Both the position numbers and the translations under genes were made by a program. The notes below the pieces were generated by a model that was not told where the DNA came from, did no database searches, and saw nothing but the letters and a program-made list of their open reading frames with translations. Below, piece by piece: positions 55,201 to 64,000 of a DNA stretch of 64,000 bases; positions within the stretch are counted from its first letter, which is position 1; every line of letters starts with the position of its first letter. Source of the stretch: Owenia fusiformis (taxonomy: Eukaryota > Annelida > Polychaeta > Sabellida > Oweniidae); assembly GCA_903813345.2 (NCBI GenBank), contig CAIIXF020000003.1, positions 23,825,248-23,889,247 of the forward strand, written 5' to 3'.

Positions 55201-56676
55201 CTGGCATACATTCCAGTAAATTATCATAATCCTGTCATTATCCTTTTGTACATACCTTTAAAAGGTGTTACACTTGTGAGGTGTAACACTTATAGAGGCT
55301 CATTTAACATTAAGTCAGTTGGTCTTGGGACTCTGAAAAAAGTTACACTTACAAAGATGTTCCGCCTCTAGTAGAGGTGTTACATTTTTGATAAGGTTCG
55401 ACTCGATGTCGCTACCAGAAGTTGTGACATATTGTTATAGTCTCCAACTTTTTGTGGAATGTGTTCAGCGGTTGGTGTTTGGCTGTTGGTGTTCAGCATC
55501 TGTATTCTGTAACAAATAGTAGGTAGTGACATTTTGCGTATTGATGCCTTGTTAGCTTTATTGTCATCCCAAAAATGTACAGGAATCTGCCTTTCTTGAT
55601 GAATCCTATGACACATGAAGCAAGTAAATAGAACCTAAAAATCTGATTGAAAAAGCCAAAATCTATTTACAGATGTTCTTCTTTATTACCTCTTGGTATC
55701 TTGTTGTTTCAGTTATTCACTCCTGAAGCACCATGCCCCCCGACTCCTGACCATGTGCGACTTCTCCCTCCATTTCAAGAAAACAAAGCAGAGGTATTTA
55801 TTGAATTTAGTGTGTTTGAAAACTTTCCATCCCAAAATCTTGTCTTTTAAGTTTTGTCTAGTCTACACATTTAAAGGCAAACCATTAAATAAATGATTTG
55901 AAATTTTCAGGGATGACACTTGTTATGAGAATCTAGAACTAGTTTGTGGACATACTTTGTAGATTTAAGGTGACCAATTTGGGATTACCTTACTGAATTT
56001 GTGTAATGCGTTTTTTTTTTAATTGATTTGTGAACCAAGTGTGCTATATTGTTCACTCTGTGTCTTATTGTTGTTGCAGTACCTTACCAGTCTGGTAGAT
56101 AATAGCTCAACTGAGCCCAACCCAGCCGGCAACAATATTGTAGGTAGGTACAATAACATAGTAATAGGTATGTACAATAGCAGTCATAAAGATGTTGTGT
56201 ATTTTAGGTAATTGTAAGGTATGTACAATAAGAATGTGTTTTGAAGGTTCAATAATAAAAAATGAAAATTTTTAAAAAATTGCACATTTACACAATATTC
56301 AATAAAATGTATGTTTCAGTTAAGTATAAAATTAACAAACTTTATACAGGCAAACTTTGCAGTAGTGTTTCCCATTAATTATTGCTAAAATAACATGTAT
56401 CTTTTCACCATTATTCCAGGAAATGAAATAATAGAATACACAGGAGGTACAGACACAGGAGGCAATGCTTTCCCAGACTTTATTGACCTGGCAGAGGACC
56501 TTGATGATGAGAAACCACCAGAGCCAGAGGAATACTTGAATCCTATTGGTCACATAGCGTTTGGCTCAGATTCTCTTGACACGCCCTTGTCTGAAACCCT
56601 GACTAATCCCTTGGTGACGGAGCGGAGTGGTGTACAAATTGCCAGTAGAGGTCCTTCTACTGATGACTTGGATTGA
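37240..56676 (+). CDS. HSF1: Heat shock transcription factor, HSF1-type (12 exons, complete)
   Basis: HSF trimerises on stress and activates chaperone genes through heat-shock elements. Exons: 37240-37347, 44813-44921, 45434-45555, 50327-50451, 50665-50740, 50929-51063, 52272-52409, 54108-54373, 55070-55184, 55713-55793, 56080-56143, 56420-56676. All join in frame to 1596 nt, 531 aa. The DNA-binding domain (~13-117) spans exons 1-3: [58 protein letters not shown] coiled coil is in exons 4-6, with [17 protein letters not shown] like human HSF1. VKQE (124-127) fits a SUMO motif where human HSF1 has LKSE. Exon 9 ([15 protein letters not shown]) matches the HR-C neighbourhood. The C-terminus is acidic ([17 protein letters not shown]). 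Introns 1 and 3 are very long (7.5 and 4.8 kb) and transposon-filled. Invertebrates usually have one such HSF. Confidence 0.95.
37370..37531. repeat. Cluster of ACCGACAATTGTCGGT-type palindromes (left)
   Basis: Three palindromic motifs (near 37377, 37424 and 37473) and an outward half-site GCTAGAGAGCCGACAA (about 37515-37530) lie at the start of HSF intron 1. A matching inverted cluster is at 40125-40250. Confidence 0.7.
37572..37652 (+). mobile_element. tRNA-derived SINE head
   Basis: TGGTAGCCTAGTGGTTAGCG matches a tRNA A box and GAGTTCGAATCC is a canonical B box, followed by a T run (CCTACTTTTTTC). The acceptor ends do not pair, so it is not a functional tRNA gene. It is the best preserved SINE head in the window. 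Confidence 0.65.
37676..38635. repeat. Diverged internal repeats in HSF intron 1
   Basis: Blocks such as CAACTTCCATCAAAAATTGT (37755 and 38000) and AAAAAACATT..TTTTCTT..CTATCTxATGGGT (37790 and 38508), with CAGGAGAAATAT (37901 and 38577), recur at different spacings. The short ORFs here contain these repeats and show no recognisable protein family. Confidence 0.45.
38641..41402. other. HSF intron 1, middle part, no gene recognised
   Basis: AT-rich non-coding sequence apart from the palindrome cluster at 40125-40250. Short ORFs do not resemble known families. Confidence 0.55.
40125..40250. repeat. Cluster of ACCGACAATTGTCGGT palindromes (right), incl. a 30-bp perfect palindrome
   Basis: Two TTGTCGGTCCTCTAGCGTG half-sites (near 40130 and 40182) and a perfect 30-bp palindrome at 40216-40245 (half-site CTAGAGTACCGACAA). 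They mirror the left cluster at 37370-37531, bracketing ~2.6 kb. Confidence 0.75.
41403..41528. mobile_element. ~125-bp MITE (copy 2 of 2)
   Basis: Same element as 8228-8355: AGAAACTTCTTCAAGTTAAG at one end, AAAGTTTCTGTTAATGACC at the other, with ACAACAATTGATTTACGAAT inside. Confidence 0.65.
43231..43437. mobile_element. hAT-like MITE, CAGTGATCTCC ends (copy 2)
   Basis: Left CAGTGATCTCCCCGGC, right GTGGAGATCACTG. Inside, CAAGTGGGxGCAxxACCCACCTGAGA and GCACCCACTTGAGAAAA are inverted sub-repeats. Relative of 14396-14578. Confidence 0.6.
43634..44633. mobile_element. Palindromic Tc1/mariner derivative with two transposase 3' halves
   Basis: It starts TACAGGGTGTCCAAAAAA and ends TTTTTTTGACACCCTGTA, TA-flanked. 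Inverted homology extends ~200 bp from each end. The minus strand of the left half (about 44040 to 43800) has degraded coding for a Tc1/mariner transposase C-terminus ([22 protein letters not shown]). The plus strand of the right half (about 44400-44469) encodes the same tail ([23 protein letters not shown], ending TAA). Both are non-functional. Confidence 0.75.
44985..45095. repeat. ~70-bp tandem duplication in HSF intron 2
   Basis: TTAGTTCATGACTTxACTTCTAxTATGAT followed by TCTGAAATATTxCATGACT occurs twice, at about 44958-45017 and 45028-45092. Confidence 0.65.
45735..50080. mobile_element. Long inverted repeat (arms ~0.5-0.8 kb) around ~3.0 kb in HSF intron 3
   Basis: Left arm 45735-46567 and right arm 49565-50080 share inverted blocks: AGTCCGGT(G/T)GCCAA, GGTCGTTTTA, GGTATAAAGTTTTTTTCT, AATCTGCAAAAT, GAGATCTTTCTGAAGT, GATTGCAAATATTGTATCAT, ATTCAAAATGGC(T/C)GCCTA. 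The left arm has extra sequence (about 45860-46300). The 3 kb between them shows no recognised protein. Confidence 0.65.
46568..46660 (+). mobile_element. tRNA-Leu/Ser-like SINE head
   Basis: TGTATGGCCGAGAGGGCTTGA resembles the A box of class II tRNAs and CCACGAGTTTGAGACG a B box. The stem does not close. It is immediately inside the left arm of the long inverted repeat. Confidence 0.45.
51120..52150. repeat. ~30-bp minisatellite in HSF intron 6, about 33 copies
   Basis: The unit GGGTTGAACACTGAAATTAT + GTTATGTGAG varies at a few positions (ACTGGACTTATG, TTGTATGAG). Sub-blocks of several units recur in the same order, indicating block duplication. The array fills most of the intron between exons 6 and 7. 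Confidence 0.9.
53573..53782. mobile_element. Inverted-repeat element rich in TTTCGGTGCCG
   Basis: Left end ATACACACCGAAAATGC and right end (inverted) ATACACAGCCAATAT enclose many TTTCGGTGCCG motifs on both strands. It is GC-richer than its surroundings, non-coding, and lies in HSF intron 7. Confidence 0.5.
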
Positions 56677-59375
56677 GATAAGTGGACAAGAAGTAAGACG
56701 ACTAAAAGAACCATCAGTTTTTATGTCACCACCATTTTTTGTTACCAATGTTTGGTTTCATAATATTCTCATTCTGCAAATCTACCTTAAAGCTTCTTGT
56801 ATTTTTTGCTGCTCTATTGTGATTGTGGAGAATCAGAATAATCATTTATAGATCAATACCCCCTAAATGTCAAAACATATTTCAATTATTACAAATGTTC
56901 TTAAGGAGCTCCTTGAATATGGCTCTATTTTAGTCATATTTTTCATAAATGATAAGTGTGCTATGTGATAGATGTCAATACAGATGAGAACACAGAAATA
57001 TGAAAATAATACGATCAACACTATATATTTACTTTCAGGATAGGATCGATATATTGGAATAGTAATGCTTACAAGAAGATCTCCTGATCTGCCAAGTCTG
57101 TATGTGTTTGGATTGTATACAACATTTTCAAAACTTGTGTCTGGTTGTTGACAGCACAATATGAAATACAACACTATGATGATATGTTGTAAAATATGAC
57201 ATTGCCCTAGATTGTGCATGGAATACAATTTCAACTACAACATTACATGGATTACAACAGTACATAGATATAACTATCAAATACAACATTTGCCAAAATT
57301 GTGTATATTTCATAACCAAATGTTAAGAACAGTGAATATTGATGGAGACTGCTTATACAAAGAGAATATATATTGCATTAAATGTAATATAGAAGTCCTA
57401 GGCCTCCGTTGAAATAAACTGAAAATATGGAGTTACAAAATCTATATTGTAGAGAGATGCCAAAAAATCAGGCAGGTCATTGGATTCAAGACAAGTTATC
57501 AACTTTTTCACTAGTGTGGGACATAGGTGTGGAAAACCAACTATCAGGAGGAAGAAACTTGTAATTTATTTACTGTGTAAATACACGTCTGAGAAAAAAT
57601 GTCAAAAACAGTTGAATTTTCTTCGCAGATACTTTATTGACTGCCACAATGATTCTATAGGGCTGTAGACCAGTCCACATTTCAGTGTACAAGTCTCACA
57701 TAGCAATTACTGTAAATATTCAAGCTTTAAAGTAGTTAACAGAACATGTCACATTTGCACAATATGGTATACAGGGTGGGCCATAGAAATGGAACCATTG
57801 CATCATTTATGAATTCTGAATTTTTCCATACTATACCAAAAGATGGGGGAATCTGATTGGCTCAAATAAGATGTATTCATATGTCACATCTTTCATGCTG
57901 TAGAAGCTACATTAATTACTATACAGGGTGGGATGTCAAAATTCACGAAAAACACATTTTGCTCATTTACAATAAAGAAATCTTTGGAAGAAGTTATTCA
58001 TTATGTCTCTTGTCTCTTACTCTCAAACTGTTAAAACTAATAATAAACGTTATTAAAATGGGAGACAGTGAATGTTCATCAATCTGACAGTATCCATGGT
58101 CAATTAAAAGTTCATCTATCTCAGACAGATTTTTAAATAAACACTTTGTCTAACATCCGTAAGACTTACTCATTTCTGGCAGGACAGACACAGTTTCATA
58201 GTTTTATCTAAAAATATGTCTGTTATAAGACAAACTTTTGATTTAATATTTTTAAAGGCAGAATCAGATCTATACAGGGTGACAAAAGATTGGCGGTATT
58301 TTATAAATTGGTAAATGAATAAATACAAGGAGCTCACGCATTTTGAACTCACAACCTCATGGTTACGACAATTTGCTTAGAATTTACTTTATTGTAAATA
58401 TCTAGCTTTCTTGAAATGAAATATACACTATGGGGATTATTTGAAGATAGACATCTCTAGGAATAATATGAGCTAAGAGCCTAAGAATATTCTAAAATTG
58501 AAACTATTCTTGTAAAGTTGCTAGCTAGATCTGATACTACCTTTAATGTCATCCTGAGACTTTTGCTACCATTCATGAGTTACTTTATTTATTTTCTTTA
58601 TTTACTTATCTTTCTATCTTTATTCATCCACACAGCCATTTTAGCTCAGAAACCCTGATTTTCAGACTTTTTTTCAAAATAGTTAAGACATGTCTGTTAG
58701 ATATTAGGTAGAAGATTAAAAAGTCAATATGGATTAAATGTTGATTTGAATATACAAAAGACTACCTGGGCTCCAATAGTGAGATAGATGTGAGTAGAAT
58801 AAGGAAAAAAATATTGAATAAAAATAGAGTAAATATTTTTCTGAAATGATAGAAATACATGAATATAATTTTAGTAACCAGTTTCGGCATTAATGCATTA
58901 CTTTTATGTCAAGCAAATCATGATGTAAAATATGCATCATTTGACTTAAGATTTTTAATGTTTTGATTTTGTACGCAATAATTTTCAGGACACTTGTTTT
59001 GCTACCTTCTTAACTAGAATTGGCGGAGTATTCAATTTGTTGGCCCACCATGTAATGTTGGATTGATCTGGTGAATATAAAGGCAATATAGTAAACATGT
59101 ACAGTAAAACATGTGCAGTATATCTGTAGTACCATGCATCAATTCAACATCATTGTATATTTATGTATACTAGTATGTATAATGTTGCAAACTGGTTGTG
59201 CAGTTGTGAAAATCGAATTACCTTCTCTATCACATATTTGTGCATCAATCATGTTTATATACATGTACAGAAAATATTTCATAAGGGAAATTTTTTTGTT
59301 ATTCTACACTTGCAACCATTTTGTGAACTCCTCGAAAACACATAATTGATATAAAAAATATAAAACTTTCAAACT
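56677..59375. other. HSF 3' flank and intergenic, with mariner-like ends
   Basis: The HSF 3' UTR probably ends in this stretch, but no polyadenylation signal was chosen. ACAGGGTG ends typical of Tc1/mariner elements occur at about 57773, 57925 and 58274, and an inverted GGCCCACCATGTA near 59041. They may be nested or broken copies. No transposase or other gene is recognisable. Confidence 0.5.
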
Positions 59376-59767
59376 ACTGTACTTCTACTTAATTTGGCAG
59401 CTGTTTTATTTTGGCAAATTCGCCAAATTGTTAAAAGTCCACCAAATTAAGTAGCCACTAATTCCCCAGCAATTTTAGAATCATGTAAAGTATTACCATG
59501 AGTGCATTGTAATACTGCAAATATGCCAAATAAGTAGTGGCCAAATGTTCAGAACAGCAAATCTGCAAAATTAAGTAGCCATCATATGTTCAGAACAGCA
59601 AATCTGCCAAATAAGTAGCCGCCACATGTTCAGAACAGCAAATCTGCCACATTCAGTAGCCGCCAAATGTTCAGAACAGCAAGTCCACCAAATTAAGTAG
59701 CTGCCAAATGTTCAGAACAGCAAAAATCTGCCAAAATAAGTAGCGGCAAATTAAGTAGATGTACAGT
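59376..59767. mobile_element. AATTAAGTAGC-family element with internal tandem repeats
   Basis: Ends CTGTACTTCTACTTAATTTGG and (inverted) AATTAAGTAGATGTACAG. The inside has five ~37 bp copies of ATGTTCAGAACAGCAAATCTGC + AAATTAAGTAGCC. It is a longer relative of 7675-7810. Confidence 0.7.
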
Positions 59768-61191
59768 ATAATATTTACAAAAAAGAAGACTTGTACTAAG
59801 TTACTGTTGGTTCAAGTCAAAGATTTTTGGTGTGTTTTCGTTCTAAACTGAAATAAATAATTTGTAGCTCTACTTGAAGTTTCAACTTTTGCCACATAAC
59901 CTTTAAGATTTAAAAGTTATTGTTAAATAAAGTCAGCTCTTTTTAGAAAATAATTTTCCTATTATTTCTAAGGTGTCCATATGAAGTTTTCATTTTTTGG
60001 GAGTCAATGTTTATTAATTAGTATGCAAGACTAATTATTAGTATTTTGTTATTGTGTAAGATGTCATGTACATAATATTTAAACTGAATGTTCAAGCTGA
60101 ACATTCTATCTAGTTACATGTATAATACACTGTTTTATTCAAATGCTGAATAAATTATGAAAAGTTATCTGAAAATTATAATGCAGTATTATGACCTTGT
60201 TTTAAATTATATCTTTCCAATGTCCTGAAGGAGCTTTTATTTTAGACTTAAAAATGTTATGAAGTGACAGTCAAAACTACTGAAAATATTCTAGTTAAAC
60301 CTCGATATATCCTCAATAACTTAATAAAATGAAATTTTGGTCGTTTTTGTGGTTCATCATTCTAAAGTGTTTTTGCACTTGTCCCTTACCTAGGCAAGGA
60401 ACTTTTCAAGCTTTATTTACAGAAAAGAAGATAGTATCAAAGTCTGAGGATGAATAATGCATAAAGCTGTATGACTATTTCAAAAGCCTCCAATTATTTG
60501 ATACAGTAAGGTGCTGCCATCTTTAATTGTCATTTAGTAGTTCCGGCGCCGGTGAATCATATTAGAGAATATAGTTCTCATTAAAAACGTTACAATACTA
60601 GATATTTGTGATAGATATGTTAAACTAAGTACAAGTTTAAATTTAAAATTTTCAGTCGATACTACTTCAATCCAAGCGAAAGACATTATACCGTACAGTA
60701 ATCAGATTCTTAATTGACAGAAAGTAGACCAAATATTAATGCGCCAAACACCGCCATTGGAAAAGTTCGGAAAAGTTTCAAAGAAAGTCATCACATGGAT
60801 TTTAGACTGGCATAGCGCCAGTATCTATTTAAAAATCTCGTCTACCTACCGGATAACATCAATAAATACTTGGATTGAGACCAACCACTTCAAAACGCGG
60901 AGCATTGTCAATAATTCTTGGATTTATAGCAAATGTCAAAATTCACAGATTGAAGTTTTGATTAGTTTTGGTGAACATAGCCTACATATGTTAGTGTGTG
61001 TCATATCTCCAGAAATAGTTCAAACCAACCACCCTGGAATGTTGATAAATCATACAAGTCTGGATTAGTCATATGTGTACTTCATTGAACGAATTCCATC
61101 CATTTACATCTATACTTTGGAAAATAGATTTATCGCCACACAGTTCGGTTCAGGATTATTTGGATAAGCTCATGGATTATTACCCTGACGT
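59768..61191 (+). other. 5' flank of the LIM-protein gene
   Basis: AT-rich to about 60500, then more balanced. A 109-codon ORF (60739-61068) matches nothing I recognise and is read as untranslated leader or chance. The promoter and 5' UTR of the downstream gene are expected here, but no core motif was identified. Confidence 0.4.
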
Positions 61192-62437
61192 ATGAATATG
61201 GATCGTCATGTGAATCCCAACATGGTAGGTAAATTCCCAACTGGAAAGATATACAGCGTGAGCCCTGGCTCAACACACGGCTCCGGACAATCTATCCCAG
61301 AGAATACAAGCACAATGAATCTCAGCACAACTCTCACGAAGCAAAATCAGATGATTTTCGTCGCCAAACCAAGCCCCCCGCCCCCTTATACCAAAGCTGG
61401 ATCAAACTACTCTAGTCCCCGATCAAGTATCGCTAGTATTACAAGTTACGACTCTAAAGGATCAAATGGAAGTCCTCGTACAAGCTTCGTAATTCCTTCG
61501 GGACCTCCTCCTCCTTATGATGCTATTCAGTATCAGAGATATACAAACAGTCCACACTCAAGCGCTGCCAGCCAGCGATCCAGTCTCAGCGCAAATTCAG
61601 CGGATTCTAAACATTCTAGCCCACGTGCAAGTGTAACAGGAATATCAAATCCTTTGTATGAAAAGCAAAGTCCAAGAGATGGTAGGTTTCCAGTTTCACA
61701 ACAGGCTGTAGGTCAAGATATGTTAGACTCTCGGTTCTTGGCTATGTCCAGAGCGGGGGTAATATCAGTGAGTGATAGTCGCTATAATGAACCAGCACCT
61801 CCTGCCCCGAATGTATACGACTCAAGGCTGAAACATTTACAGCATGTCACTCAACAGCATCATATGTTAGGCAAAGCTCCTGCCCAGGGGAGGCATATTA
61901 TGGGGGATCAGGGTGGACACAGAACCCAGTATACATCCCAGCCTTTGCTGGCTATGCTTCACAGTGGGAGTAACACACCACAGGGTTCCATGACCTCTCT
62001 TAATAGCGTACCCATGACGGCACCTAATAGACTTGCCAATTGTGTCAATAGTGGATCATTACCTAATGTGGCCTCTGTTGGTCAGACGGATCTAGAGGCG
62101 GAGCTACGACTCCGTGCGTTAACCCAGCAATTAACCAAAGATCTTACAATCTCTACTAAGGAGCCTTCAGAACCCCCACCACCTTATCACGGACCCCATA
62201 ACATAATAGAAAACTCTCCTCTTTCTGTGAGTAGTGGCTCAAGTACAGCCAGTCCCCAACCAAATGGTAGCATCTCCATAGCAGCTGGAGATATGGTTTC
62301 CTTGCCAACAGGAGAAAGGGTTGCCAGGGTGATGGGGGTAGAGAAAGGTCCTGTTAGTGAGGCGGAACGTAAAGTTGATGCCCTAACCCTAAGACTAGAG
62401 GAAGATATGGAACGGCACCCCTCTGGTGACTATTTCG
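61192..62437 (+). CDS. Zyxin/LPP/TRIP6-family LIM protein, first coding exon (partial)
   Basis: Proteins of this family link focal adhesions and actin to transcription through three C-terminal LIM domains. This exon gives 415 aa of proline/serine-rich N-terminus with PPPPY motifs (SPPPPYTKAG, GPPPPYDAIQ, EPPPPYHGPH), an LTQQLTKDL segment and KVDALTLRLEEDMERHPSGDYFG. The last matches the sequence before LIM1 in LPP/TRIP6 (MxHPxxxYFG.C..C) and, more loosely, Ajuba/LIMD1. A GTGAGT donor at 62438 interrupts the codon after TAT TTC. The ATG at 61192 opens the frame; a second Met two codons on (61198) is also possible. LIM exons lie beyond 64000, so the paralogue cannot be fixed. Confidence 0.8.
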
Positions 62438-64000
62438 GTGAGTACCTTACAATCTGTTATTGTAGTGTATGTCGGGAAACCTGTACTGGAGTAACATACT
62501 AGTATATGAGTTCTTAGGTCGAGATGACCAAAACCAATGCCAATCGTTAAATAAAAAGAAGTGTTCTCTTTTACAGGTTTCATAGTATTGCATTATGAAT
62601 GTTATTTACTTAATGCTTAAATGTTTACATGGGTCCATTTTTGGAACTGTCGTAACTATGGTGTTCTAGGAATCCTAATTTAAGATCATACCAAAAATGA
62701 ACCCCTATGAACTAAATAACTTTATTCACCTTCAGGTTTCAGTTAGACATTAGTTATAATTGATCAAGCACATATCATAGGACATTTATAATATCACCAT
62801 TATATTGGAGGTTGACAAAGTTTGACGTAACCACAAATATCAAGTTATACATTTCTTTCATAATCTTTGCATGGGTTTGTTTAATGTTTATCCTCTCTAT
62901 TTGTATTCTGAGGTAACATATCATTTTTAGATAGTCTAAGAATTGGATTGTGACTCATGCTTGTATCAGATGTTTTTACTACGTTTTTAAACAAACCATC
63001 CACATAAAAACTTTTGGCAATTGTTCCAGTATTTTAATGCTTAATAAACTTTGATAACCTAGTAGCCAGTGAACACATGTAATATCGCAATAAATGGTTA
63101 CTCTAATAAGTTCTCCCTGTGCCAACCATTGATAAGGTATGTAATATGTAGGTATTCAACTGTGAGTTTACCAACATTTTATTAAGGACCTCACACAATA
63201 TGTCTCGAAACAATTGCTCCTGACAGCTTGAACATAACACGATGCCAAATCTGAGGAGTTAGCAGAACTGGCTCTTCATGAGAAAAGCTGTAATTGGCGG
63301 GAAGGTTGATGTGTTTTTATGCATCTGTGTGATGCAAGATAACGTTGCTGTTTTTTGTCCAATTGGTATGTTACTCTAGGTTCTCATCGGCTAGTTACAC
63401 TGAGTACTCTCTAACCTATACAGATGAAGTTTGGATCTTATTAATCTCAAATGTAACTTTTGAAGTATATATGTATATGGCCTGAATCTTTTTATTATTA
63501 CTTATTGTCACGATTACATGTATTTTACTTCAATTTTGATTGGATGTAGGCAAGATGAAACAATACTGTTAAATTGAAGAGTGTAGTTAAAGTCAAGATT
63601 TTGCAGAGGGTAATGATATAGCCTCATATTTATGGGAATGTCTCAAATTTGTTGCCCTCTTAGTTATGTGCTATATCTTAAAAGTTACTTTGGCTTTTTG
63701 CAATATTTCAGAGAGAGTTTATTGACTGGTTAAGAGAATAACTACTCTGAGGCCTTGTAATTTAATAATAATTAAAATAAAGCGTTCATTCAAAGAACTG
63801 TTATCAACTTTAGGGAAAGGAAGAACAAGTGTGTATATTAATAAATCTGCTTTGGGGCTCGAAATCTGTACTGAACTAAATTCATGTGTTATCTCTCAAG
63901 CTGAGCTCTGTTTAGATCTCATCTAGCTCAGTCAATTCCCTCATATACTTCAGGTCTTGTACATATGTACGCTACAAGAATAGAATGAATACCTGAGTTA
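62438..64000 (+). other. First intron of the LIM-protein gene, no other exon seen
   Basis: Starts with the GTGAGT donor. AT-rich sequence to the window edge; no CxxC LIM-like exon on the plus strand and no repeat of note. Confidence 0.55.

Noticed and set aside
60739-61068. Separate 109-aa protein upstream of the LIM gene
   Set aside because: No recognisable family and AT-rich composition; more likely leader sequence or chance.

Overview
The window is animal nuclear DNA: AT-rich, with short exons bounded by GT/AG splice sites, long introns, and many MITEs, LINE fragments, minisatellites and tRNA-derived SINE heads. Gene content and repeat style suggest a lophotrochozoan, probably a bivalve or other mollusc. 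In particular, two arrays have the layout of the 'pearl'/Helentron-associated elements described in molluscs: tandem ~150-160 bp units, then a simple repeat, then a 3' hairpin. No prokaryotic features are present. All gene models below were assembled by hand from splice sites and reading-frame continuity, and gene names rest on recognising conserved protein segments.

Layout. (1) 255-600, minus strand: one N-terminal coding exon of a DHHC palmitoyltransferase (ZDHHC3/7 type); the rest lies off the left edge. (2) 601-7982: intergenic and repeat-rich, including a ~1.7 kb tandem array dense in AGGTCA half-sites. (3) 7983-35165, minus strand: a complete 17-exon VAC14 gene (753 aa), the scaffold of the PIKfyve/FIG4 complex that makes PI(3,5)P2. 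Intron 7 contains a separate plus-strand two-exon gene (16787-18849, 530 aa) for a secreted protein with signal peptide, Cys-rich region, VWC-like module, TSP1, trypsin domain and TSP1. Other VAC14 introns carry a ~950 bp 22-bp minisatellite, LINE fragments, foldback elements and several duplications of exon edges. (4) 35166-37239: a divergent intergenic region of about 2.07 kb between VAC14 and a heat-shock factor gene, largely made of transposable elements. (5) 37240-56676, plus strand: a complete 12-exon HSF1-type gene (531 aa). (6) 56677-61191: intergenic, with mariner-like ends and another repeat element. (7) 61192-62437, plus strand: the first coding exon of a zyxin/LPP/TRIP6-type LIM protein whose LIM domains lie beyond the right edge.

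The genes do not form an operon or an obvious pathway. The notable arrangements are the head-to-head VAC14/HSF pair with a transposon-built spacer, the protease gene nested antisense inside VAC14, and repeat expansions that repeatedly copied VAC14 splice sites. The clearest of these is a perfect nine-copy, 32-bp array in which every unit carries the acceptor of VAC14 exon 12.
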